From Bacteroidales bacterium (lineage in GTDB: Bacteria > Bacteroidota > Bacteroidia > Bacteroidales > UBA932): a stretch of DNA of 5,756 nt. Numbering within the stretch: position 1 is the first letter of the stretch; every line of letters begins with the position of its first letter. The DNA lies in assembly GCA_009784635.1 (NCBI GenBank), contig WRBG01000126.1:1-5756 (forward strand), written 5' to 3'. A program made the position numbers and the translations under genes. The notes under the pieces are model-generated. The model searched no databases. It worked only from the letters and a program-made list of their open reading frames with translations, and had not been told where the DNA came from. Shown one piece after another: positions 1 to 5,756 of the stretch.

Positions 1-321
1 AATATCTACTATCTCTATAGGCAATCTATTTCTATAAACAATGGGCGTGTACTCGTCTCTCGTCCCGTAATCTTGTAGCCAATAATCCAAATGTGCCGCG
101 TTTATATCAATCGCAATTCCAAAGCTATGGGCGCTAAGTTGGTCAGAGTCAGCGATAGTGCGCCAATGGTAGGCACCTGCAGATTGGAGATAAGCAGCCC
201 AATCCGGATGTTTGTCCAATTGGTCCGATATTTTTAACAGTTGTTTGTCCACATTGTTGATAGTTGTCACCCAAATGGTTTGGCCAATGGTTTGGGGGCA
301 CCACACGATCTTTATTAGGCG
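1..321 (-). pseudogene. Remainder of the M15 (VanY/DD-carboxypeptidase-like) peptidase, in frame after the amber codon, 3' partial
   Basis: All 107 codons after the TAG, down to the window edge, stay open in the same frame as the upstream gene and read as the middle of an M15 peptidase: RLIKIVWCPQTIGQ, then W-R-T-I-A-D-S-D-Q-L-S, then SAHSFGIAIDIN, and YRNRLPIEIVDI. The zinc-binding His (127-129) and Asp (106-108) of the H-x6-D motif are intact. The catalytic Glu and the last His, expected in a WYHxDxxHFE-like block, lie beyond position 1. M15 enzymes are zinc DD- or LD-carboxypeptidases or endopeptidases acting on peptidoglycan stem peptides. There is no credible start of its own: no ATG and no signal peptide, only a GTG at 304-306 inside conserved sequence. 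I therefore read it as the back half of the upstream gene, cut by a nonsense codon. Readthrough or a sequencing error could mean that it is still translated. Confidence 0.75.
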
Positions 322-324
322 CTA
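322..324 (-). other. In-frame amber (TAG) codon inside the M15 domain
   Basis: The codons read GAA GTG CAG TAG CGC CTA. In related M15 proteins as I recall them, this stretch reads roughly E-V-R-K-x-L followed by a V-x-W segment, so the TAG sits where a Lys or similar residue is normal. One base change from AAG or CAG would produce it. The base after the stop is C, which does not suggest strong readthrough. No frame change accompanies the stop. Confidence 0.75.
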
Positions 325-1896
325 CTGCACTTCTTCGGGAGTACTTCCGTAAATCTTCTTGAAAAAGGCTTCGTTCCTAATCCTGCCGGGGTCGTGGTTA
401 CGTTTAGGCGGAGTATCCAATTTGCCCTTGGGGTATGAATATGCGAACATATCTTGAATATCAGGATTTTTCAGCAGCTCAATATGGGATTTGGGCTGTC
501 CATCGTCGTACAGCATTTTTGTCTGGTCGTGAAATATCAGATAGCCATTTTGGTAATCCTTGATGTGAGATGGATAGGCCGCCATTAGTTTTTGCACCTC
601 CATGGGATGGTCGCAAACAAGCACAGGATTCAATGCGTATTCTGATAGGGCATCAAGAAAATGATGGCTCAATAAACCTAAGTTCTTTGGGTGAACCCAT
701 TCGCCATGGGGATTATTGCGGTAATAGGTATAGGGCGTTTCAAAAGTCAAGGCTAATGTTTTACCCCGATACTGCTCCCATATCCATCCCTCTATGCAGT
801 ACTCCGGAAGATGAGAGAAAAAGAGGTCGTCCTCGCCAAGGTAGGGATTTTGTTTCGCATGCAGGCGGGCAAAGCTCATTTGTTGTTGAAAATAAGACTG
901 CGAAGTAGAGATGGCAGTATGTATCCAAAAACCCGCACGGGGTGTGGTTTGGCTGTGCATGTTCAGCGCTATATCCAAGGGACGACCGGCAGACAGTCGC
1001 TCTATTGTTCTTTTAATCGCCTGTACTTCGGGCGCGGTCAGAGAATCGGATGCTCGATAGTTTGCTTCCAAATCTATGCCCTGTGTATTGGAGCGAGACA
1101 GTCCATGGGTTACTCCGTCCGGATTGACGCAGGGAAGGATGTAAAAGACCATTTGGCTGCGCCATTCAACTGCCTCCGGCGTTTCGGCAATAAGCGCATC
1201 TATCATGCTGTCTACGAACCATCCGGCAGGCGTTTCTCCGGAATGAACACGGGCATGGATGTAGACCCTAAGTTTTTGGCAGGCAGGCACGGACGGATCG
1301 GTAATGGTGAGCATTTGTATCGGACGTTGCTGTTTGCTCCAACCAATCGTATCTGCTTGGATAATATGCCTCGAAGTTGTCCATTGGCTAATCCGTTCCT
1401 GTAAATAACTGAATGTATAAGGATTATAATACGCTAAATATACGGTGTCGCGGGTAAAATATCTGTTAACATGCCTGTACGCAGCTTCGTGGGCAGCAAA
1501 TCGTTCAAAATGGCGTCCATCGTATGAGTAAACGGGCCGTACCGGATCGGTATGAAAAAAAAGAAGTTGTATATGCTTTTTGCCAACTCCGGTCATACAA
1601 AAATAGAACCAGCGGTTGCTTGGTAAATATGCACTGTCCGTAGGATGTTCCGGATCATTCTGAGGGGTAACGGTGTATGAAAGTTGCCATATACGTTTGC
1701 CCACCGAAGATTTTATTTTTCGGGCATCAATTAGTTTTACCTCTTTGATTGAGCCCGACTCGAAATTTGAGCTAATTTGCACGGAATGGTTCATATACCG
1801 GATTTTTATCTTTTGCACCACAGGGCCGGCGCTAAAAGCCAAAATCGCCACGCCAAGGGCCAATAATGAATAGCTGATGAGGTCTGTTTTTTTCAT
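322..1896 (-). CDS. Exported M14 zinc carboxypeptidase (AGBL/CCP-like) fused to the N-terminal part of an M15 peptidase, ending at an amber codon
   Basis: I place the start at the ATG at 1894-1896: it forms an ATGA overlap with mtgA and gives a clean N-terminal hydrophobic segment (residues 5-28), so the protein is exported or anchored. An upstream in-frame ATG at 1954-1956 would add 20 residues and hide that segment. This start gives 524 residues. About 35-155 resemble the beta-rich N domain of cytosolic carboxypeptidases (NFESGSI, RWFYF, YNPYTFSYLQ). The M14 domain follows: zinc ligands His218 and Glu221 (RVHSGE), NPDG at 258-261, Arg268, the third ligand His314 (NMHSQ) and catalytic Glu386 (TFETP). 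The usual DLNRN motif is DLEANY (275-280), so specificity may differ. From about 430 the sequence becomes the start of an M15 peptidase (VQKLM, YLIFHDQTKMLYDDG, NPDIQDMF, DPGRIRNEAFFKKIYGS). TAG then interrupts the M15 region. Substrate unknown; a murein stem peptide is a reasonable inference. Confidence 0.88.
   Translation of the reverse strand: MKKTDLISYSLLALGVAILAFSAGPVVQKIKIRYMNHSVQISSNFESGSIKEVKLIDARKIKSSVGKRIWQLSYTVTPQNDPEHPTDSAYLPSNRWFYFCMTGVGKKHIQLLFFHTDPVRPVYSYDGRHFERFAAHEAAYRHVNRYFTRDTVYLAYYNPYTFSYLQERISQWTTSRHIIQADTIGWSKQQRPIQMLTITDPSVPACQKLRVYIHARVHSGETPAGWFVDSMIDALIAETPEAVEWRSQMVFYILPCVNPDGVTHGLSRSNTQGIDLEANYRASDSLTAPEVQAIKRTIERLSAGRPLDIALNMHSQTTPRAGFWIHTAISTSQSYFQQQMSFARLHAKQNPYLGEDDLFFSHLPEYCIEGWIWEQYRGKTLALTFETPYTYYRNNPHGEWVHPKNLGLLSHHFLDALSEYALNPVLVCDHPMEVQKLMAAYPSHIKDYQNGYLIFHDQTKMLYDDGQPKSHIELLKNPDIQDMFAYSYPKGKLDTPPKRNHDPGRIRNEAFFKKIYGSTPEEVQ
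1893..1896 (-). promoter_or_regulatory. ATGA stop/start overlap between mtgA and the M14 peptidase gene
   Basis: The TGA of mtgA (1895-1893) shares bases with the ATG of the peptidase gene (1896-1894). This arrangement usually means translational coupling by ribosome re-initiation. No clear Shine-Dalgarno precedes the ATG (the leader is AAGCAGAAAATATAATCCC), which fits coupling and the A-rich leaders of Bacteroidota. It is also the main reason for choosing this start. Confidence 0.65.
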
Positions 1897-2627
1897 GGGA
1901 TTATATTTTCTGCTTTTGACAGCCACTCCGGTACCGGTAACAATAACATGATCCACTCAATGGTCTCCACACGCTCTTCCATCTCCGGCGTGGGATGCAG
2001 GGGATTGCGCTGTCGGGGGGCGGGAAGGCAGCTTGCCAGCAGCATTGCTTCCCTTGCCGTAAGTTCTTTGGCCGGTTTTTGATAATAGCGCTGCGCCGCG
2101 GCCTCCACTCCAAATATTCCCGGCCCCATTTCCACTACGTTTAGATACACCTCCAAAATACGCTTCTTCCCCCATAGCCATTCAATCCCCACGGTAAAAC
2201 ATGCCTCCAATCCCTTTCTGACCCAAGAGCGATGAGGCAGCAAAAACACATTTTTGGCCGTCTGCTGCGTGATGGTGCTGGCGCCTCTTAACTCTTTGCC
2301 GGCCGCATGCTCCAGACGGGCTTGACGGATGGATTTCCAGTCAAATCCCCTGTGGATGATAAACCGGATGTCTTCGGAGGCCATAACCGCCATGGCCACC
2401 TGCGGGCCAATCTCATGGAGCGGCTTCCATTCCCTGCGGATATGGTAGTCGGTATCTTTTCGGTACTCGATGCTCCGTAATGCCATCAACGGAGTGTATG
2501 GCACAGGCACAAATTTAAGTACGATGATGGCAACAAGCGAGGTCAGCAGGCAAAACAGGGGAATATATACCAAAAGTATATAAACGCATCTCTTTAGTAT
2601 CGATTTTATACTTTTAGTGTTTGACAT
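1893..2627 (-). CDS. mtgA: Monofunctional biosynthetic peptidoglycan transglycosylase (GT51)
   Basis: A 244-residue glycosyltransferase that polymerises lipid II into glycan strands at the periplasmic face of the inner membrane, with no transpeptidase domain. A cytoplasmic basic stretch and one membrane anchor (about 14-38) precede the GT51 domain. Conserved motifs appear in order: ASEDIRFIIHRGFDW with catalytic Glu85; GASTITQQTAKNVFL (115-129); RKGLEACFTVGIEWLWGKK with the second Glu at 141; RILEVYLNVVEMGPGIFGVE (156-175); and AAAQRYYQKPAKELTAREAMLLA. Glu85 and Glu141 are 56 residues apart, as I recall for the S. aureus enzyme. Length and motif set are those of a complete, probably active MtgA. 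The gene starts within the end of the ligase-like gene (14-nt overlap); a GGAG lies 13 nt before the ATG, rather far for a normal ribosome site. It ends in an ATGA overlap with the M14 peptidase gene, which is consistent with linked roles in murein synthesis and trimming. Confidence 0.95.
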   Translation of the reverse strand: MSNTKSIKSILKRCVYILLVYIPLFCLLTSLVAIIVLKFVPVPYTPLMALRSIEYRKDTDYHIRREWKPLHEIGPQVAMAVMASEDIRFIIHRGFDWKSIRQARLEHAAGKELRGASTITQQTAKNVFLLPHRSWVRKGLEACFTVGIEWLWGKKRILEVYLNVVEMGPGIFGVEAAAQRYYQKPAKELTAREAMLLASCLPAPRQRNPLHPTPEMEERVETIEWIMLLLPVPEWLSKAENIIP

Positions 2628-4428
2628 ATCGCCGTATTAACTCCATTGCTTCACGCTTCATGTCCCTAACGGCCGGAGAGTCTATCTTGGGCGGAAAGTC
2701 AACGACTTTCTGCGCCATCTCGCCCGCTTTTTCCTCCTGTCCGGTATCGGCATAGAGCTTCATGAGCAAATAAAGAGGATAGATTCTGTTGGGCAGGATG
2801 TTAAAGGCATACCGGTACATCTGCGCCGCGCGTTCGTAGTCCCCCAGCCCTTTATAGTTGTTGCCCATCACATTGTAGAACATGGGGTCGCTGCTCAGTT
2901 GCGCGCCTTCGCGTAATATGGCGTTGCTCTGCGCAAAGCGCTCTGTCCTGTTGAGGGCATGACCGTATTCAAACAGAAAACGCGGATTATCCTTGAGCAG
3001 GGGGTAGAGCGCGGCCGATTCCCGACCGGCTTCTCTGTAATGCTGCATCCGGTAAAGCATCCTTGCCTGTTTCCATGCCTCGGCAGCTTCAATCTTTTCT
3101 CTGTACATGCCCGACAGTCCCAAACCGATTATGACGAGTACCGTACAGAAAGCGACCGGAACTGCCCGCCCTGCGGCGCCCGAAGACGGACATCCCGCGG
3201 CGGCAATAAATACCACCAGCAGGATGGGAAAGGGCAACTGACTGAACGGAAAGGAGAAAATCGCAAAAATCATAACCACAATCAGTCCGTATGCAAACAG
3301 GCTCTTGGCCCTAATGAGCCTGTACAGCGCCAAAAACAGGATGGACAACAGCAGCAACATCCCAACCATGCCGGTCTCTACCCCCGTTTGCAGGTACTCG
3401 TTAAAGCTGTATTCCGGCACATCGGCGATGGGAATGGAGGGCGATTCGGGATGTTCCGCAAAATATGCTGCCGAGCCTGCGTGGTACGCTCCAAAGAAAC
3501 TTCCAAGGCCGGAACCAAATACAGGCTTTTGGGCCATGACTTGAGCAGATACCTTCCATATCAGCAGTCGCCCGTCTGCGGATGCCTTTTTGAGGTAGTA
3601 GCCTGCGCCCATGCCCACAAGCAGCAAAGCAGAAACCACAGCAAACATGATAATCTTCTTTTTCCGGTTTACGGAAAAGAAATTTGATAACCACCGCTTG
3701 GCATACGGCTGCGTACAAACAACAACAACGGCGCTGACCAACAGCCCAAGGATGGCGGCTCGGCTCATGGCGGCAAAGAAGACGGTAAAAGCAATACAAA
3801 AGGAAAGGGCGCTTAACAGGTACAGGGCAAAGTCGGGACTCCTCAAGATGGGCAGCGGGTACTGTTTCATCAGTTTGCATTGCCGGTTAAACTTTGGATA
3901 GTATCTGACCATAAAGCCTAAGGCGACTGCCATGCTCGTTGCCAGAAAGCCTCCGTAAGGGCCGGTATTTACATAGGTGCCGGTAAAGGCAAAATTGTGA
4001 TGGAGGGAAGCGCGGAATCCCGCTGCCTGCATCAGTCCCAATATTGCCTCCCACAGGCCGCAGAACAGAATCGCGGCTATCAAAAACTTTTCCATATGCC
4101 TGTATGCCGGCAGCAGGATGCGCAAAGAGCCATATAATACGGCAAAATAGACGGTCTGAAGCCATTTTGAAGAAGCGTCTACTTGGGAAATCAGTTGATA
4201 GTTGACCAACAGGTACAAAAGAAACAGCCATACAAGGCCGTCCATGACGCTAAACCTGCCTGTCTTTTTGGAATGGGCAGCAGTCAAGAGCGCTGCCACG
4301 GACAAGCCGATAACCGCCCATACAAAGTACCAATCCTGTACATCCAATTCGGGATGGGTGCGGACTAAGGTAATCGCCAACAGGAATCCCGTCCCGATGT
4401 ATGACAGTAATGCTACAACCTTTCCCAT
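2614..4428 (-). CDS. O-antigen ligase/Wzy_C-type polytopic membrane protein with C-terminal TPR region
   Basis: This 604-residue protein has about 12 hydrophobic segments up to residue 440 and then a soluble helical tail. Family landmarks are FTGTYVNTGPYGGFLA (148-163), SRAA (222-225), a large external loop from about 279 to 345 starting SADGRLLIW and containing PVFGSGLGSFFGAYH, and FNEYLQTGVETG (342-353) leading into the next span. These match the Wzy_C/WaaL superfamily, whose members transfer or polymerise lipid-linked glycans on the periplasmic side of the inner membrane: O-antigen ligases, polymerases and PglL-type protein O-glycosyltransferases. The tail (about 447-575) contains helical pairs resembling TPRs (for example NVMGNNYKGLGDYERAAQMY), suggesting a protein partner. 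The histidine often found in the H-N-x-x-L motif of the loop is Phe342 here. Sequence alone cannot tell ligase from polymerase or protein glycosyltransferase. The gene overlaps lepB by 16 nt and mtgA by 14 nt. The preferred start is the ATG at 4426-4428, which gives a normal first membrane span. Confidence 0.87.
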   Translation of the reverse strand: MGKVVALLSYIGTGFLLAITLVRTHPELDVQDWYFVWAVIGLSVAALLTAAHSKKTGRFSVMDGLVWLFLLYLLVNYQLISQVDASSKWLQTVYFAVLYGSLRILLPAYRHMEKFLIAAILFCGLWEAILGLMQAAGFRASLHHNFAFTGTYVNTGPYGGFLATSMAVALGFMVRYYPKFNRQCKLMKQYPLPILRSPDFALYLLSALSFCIAFTVFFAAMSRAAILGLLVSAVVVVCTQPYAKRWLSNFFSVNRKKKIIMFAVVSALLLVGMGAGYYLKKASADGRLLIWKVSAQVMAQKPVFGSGLGSFFGAYHAGSAAYFAEHPESPSIPIADVPEYSFNEYLQTGVETGMVGMLLLLSILFLALYRLIRAKSLFAYGLIVVMIFAIFSFPFSQLPFPILLVVFIAAAGCPSSGAAGRAVPVAFCTVLVIIGLGLSGMYREKIEAAEAWKQARMLYRMQHYREAGRESAALYPLLKDNPRFLFEYGHALNRTERFAQSNAILREGAQLSSDPMFYNVMGNNYKGLGDYERAAQMYRYAFNILPNRIYPLYLLMKLYADTGQEEKAGEMAQKVVDFPPKIDSPAVRDMKREAMELIRRYVKH

Positions 4429-5234
4429 CTTCGTCCGGTATTGATTTTTAACGGAGCCACGCCAACAATGAAGGTCTCCGGAACAGGCCCAAAATAGCGG
4501 GAGTCGCTGGAATGTGCAAAGTTATCACCTGCCATAAAGTAGTAGTTCTCCTTGAATATGTAGGTCTGTATGGGCAGATTATTCAGATACACGCCATCCT
4601 CCCTGTAGGCAACATCCTCCCCGTGTTCATACATGATGATTCTTTTGTACATCCATGCATGGACCGGATAGAGGTTGATGCTGTCGCCTTTACGGGGTAT
4701 GTAGAGTGGCCCGAAGTTCAGAATGGTCCAGCCAAGTTCTTCGTTATAGGGAAAACAGATGTGCAGTGAATCGGGGAAGTAATGAGGGCTGACCTGTGTA
4801 AAATGCTTTAAAACAACCCCGTCACTCACGGAACTGTTGTGGTACCTGCCCTCACGAATCCAAATCGTATCTCCGGGCAGGCCGATGCACCGCTTCACAT
4901 AGACCGTACCGATGTCAAATTCCATGGGATGACTGTGGTTAAAAACCACCAAGTCGTTGTAGCTGATGCCGCGGTATCCTTTCATACGCAGGGTTTTAAG
5001 TTTACCTCCATCCAAAAAGTCAAGATTCCGGTACAGACGCGCCCCAAAAATCAGCTTGTTCACCACAATGCGGTCGCCGGGGCATATGGCCGGAATCATC
5101 GAGCCGGTATGGACCGGATAGCTGTCAAACACAAAAATACGCAATCCAAAGTACAGCGCAAACAAACAGCCCGCGGCTGTAACCATAATCGACAGGACGT
5201 AGGCCGTTTTGGAAAAAATGCGCCTGATGTTCAT
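4413..5234 (-). CDS. lepB: Signal peptidase I (S26 family), compact form
   Basis: A 273-residue membrane-bound type I signal peptidase, which removes N-terminal signal peptides from exported proteins on the outer face of the inner membrane. One hydrophobic segment (about residues 13-36) is followed by the catalytic serine box (TGSMIPAICPGDRIVVNKL, Ser45). The general-base lysine box YVKRCIGLPGD carries Lys114, and the C-terminal box has GDN at 236-238 and SDSR at 243-246. All boxes needed for the Ser/Lys dyad are present, so the enzyme should be active. It has one N-terminal membrane span and is shorter than the housekeeping LepB I recall for Bacteroidota, so it may be a dedicated paralogue. 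That is inference, and the gene symbol denotes the family. The ATG lies 4 nt after the upstream thioredoxin-like stop, with no strong Shine-Dalgarno. The TAG stop lies within the next gene (16-nt overlap), which suggests coupled translation with the ligase-like gene. Confidence 0.93.
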   Translation of the reverse strand: MNIRRIFSKTAYVLSIMVTAAGCLFALYFGLRIFVFDSYPVHTGSMIPAICPGDRIVVNKLIFGARLYRNLDFLDGGKLKTLRMKGYRGISYNDLVVFNHSHPMEFDIGTVYVKRCIGLPGDTIWIREGRYHNSSVSDGVVLKHFTQVSPHYFPDSLHICFPYNEELGWTILNFGPLYIPRKGDSINLYPVHAWMYKRIIMYEHGEDVAYREDGVYLNNLPIQTYIFKENYYFMAGDNFAHSSDSRYFGPVPETFIVGVAPLKINTGRRWERL

Positions 5235-5238
5235 CAGC

Positions 5239-5756
5239 TTACTGTTCCGGCAATACGCCGTTGTTGTCCATCATCTTTTGGATGGTAGTCTTGTACAGCG
5301 CCCATAATGTGGGGTTGTGCAGCGGGTTCCCCACCATGACCACCTTGTTGTTTTTGTCTAACAAAAAGCTGTGCAGTCGCCGGTTCTTGGGAAGCTTGGG
5401 GTTTTGCCGGATAAAGGCGGCATCCTTGTCTATGAATACCGGATAATCAAACTTGTCAATTCTGACTGCTCTATCTACGCTGCGCAAATCTGCCCTGCTT
5501 GGCGTAAACAGATAAACAATGCTAAACCATGGCGCCAACGAATCGGCATAAGCTGTTATTTTGTTCCATTCATGCATTTTACCCACCTCACAGGAACCGC
5601 AGCCAAGTGAATCATACCAAACCACTAATTTGATGGGAACTTCTAAGAAGTCGGTCAACACCGTATCCCTCCCTTTATAAACGGCGTCCCAATCCGCCGA
5701 CAGAACAATTTGCCGGTTCATGAACTGCTCTATATCCTTGACAAGGCGGTTATTGG
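5239..5756 (-). CDS. Thioredoxin-like exported protein with CxxC motif (5' partial)
   Basis: The frame is open to the right edge of the window, so the true start lies outside. The methionine at 5719-5721 is probably internal, because the 11 codons before it also read as plausible protein. About 172 codons are visible, ending in TAA. The core looks like a thioredoxin fold: a beta strand (KLVVWYDS) leads into a Cys-Gly-Ser-Cys motif (cysteines at 5599-5601 and 5590-5592), followed by a helix (KMHEWNKI), a strand (FSIVYLFT), the YPVFID segment and a C-terminal strand with LLDKNNKVVMVGNP. I recall this pattern from Bacteroides lipoproteins of unknown function that resemble TlpA/redoxins, usually exported to the periplasm or outer membrane. 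Whether this one carries a lipobox cannot be seen. The CxxC could be redox-active, but no partner is evident. The stop is 4 nt before the signal peptidase start, so the two are probably cotranscribed. Fold fairly sure; function unknown. Confidence 0.75.
   Translation of the reverse strand, partial: NNRLVKDIEQFMNRQIVLSADWDAVYKGRDTVLTDFLEVPIKLVVWYDSLGCGSCEVGKMHEWNKITAYADSLAPWFSIVYLFTPSRADLRSVDRAVRIDKFDYPVFIDKDAAFIRQNPKLPKNRRLHSFLLDKNNKVVMVGNPLHNPTLWALYKTTIQKMMDNNGVLPEQ

Noticed and set aside
304..306. GTG as an independent start of an M15 gene
   Set aside because: It lies inside conserved M15 sequence and would lack both the signal peptide and the N-terminal M15 region that is present before the TAG.
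1897..1956. Longer start for the M14 peptidase at 1954-1956
   Set aside because: It would overlap mtgA by 64 nt and add 20 residues in front of an otherwise normal signal or anchor segment; the ATGA start at 1896 explains the data better.
2510..2517. Another -7-like box (TAAATTTG on the minus strand) within mtgA
   Set aside because: No -33 partner is present and it is about 600 nt from the next start; chance occurrence in coding sequence.
2959..3687. Long open frame on the plus strand (and similar plus-strand frames at 811-1404, 3611-3901 and 4839-5288)
   Set aside because: They lie antisense to genes with clear family motifs, and their translations are rich in scattered Arg, Gln, His and Cys with no recognisable domain.
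4413..4415. Genome-wide TAG reassignment as the explanation for the amber codon at 322-324
   Set aside because: lepB ends in TAG at the expected family length just inside the next gene, and reading on gives 15 unrelated codons and then another TAG.
4517..4524. Bacteroides-type -7 box (TAACTTTG on the minus strand) about 90 nt before the ligase-like gene
   Set aside because: It encodes part of the conserved GDN box of the signal peptidase, and no matching -33 TTTG element lies at the expected distance.

Overview
The window is a compact stretch with every gene on the minus strand, read from right (5756) to left (1). Protein families, A-rich leaders without strong Shine-Dalgarno sequences and tight gene overlaps all suggest the phylum Bacteroidota, probably order Bacteroidales. 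This is judged from remembered family resemblance, not from a search, and I do not name a genus.

In transcription order the layout is: (1) the 3' part of a thioredoxin-like exported protein with a CxxC motif, cut by the window edge; (2) a compact type I signal peptidase; (3) a polytopic O-antigen-ligase/Wzy_C-type membrane protein with a C-terminal TPR-like region; (4) a monofunctional peptidoglycan glycosyltransferase (MtgA, GT51); (5) an exported M14 zinc carboxypeptidase of the cytosolic-carboxypeptidase (AGBL) type whose C-terminus runs directly into the N-terminal part of an M15 peptidase; (6) after an amber codon at 322-324, the rest of that M15 peptidase in the same frame, leaving the window at position 1. 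Spacings are 4 nt, then overlaps of 16, 14 and 4 nt, so one transcript is likely. No gene-free stretch longer than a few bases exists, and I see no RNA gene, terminator, CRISPR array, insertion sequence or convincing internal promoter.

The genes form two functional blocks. The first three (thioredoxin-like protein, signal peptidase, WaaL-like ligase) look like a module for exporting, cleaving and perhaps glycosylating a substrate encoded outside the window. The last ones act on murein: MtgA polymerises glycan strands, and the M14 and M15 domains are zinc peptidases whose families include enzymes that trim peptidoglycan stem peptides.

The most notable observation is the M14-M15 reading frame. 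M15 family sequence continues across the TAG without a frame change, and the downstream part still carries the first two predicted zinc ligands. A recent nonsense mutation, a sequencing error or stop-codon readthrough could each explain this. The second is the fusion itself, which would place two murein-type carboxypeptidase domains on one exported polypeptide beside a murein polymerase.
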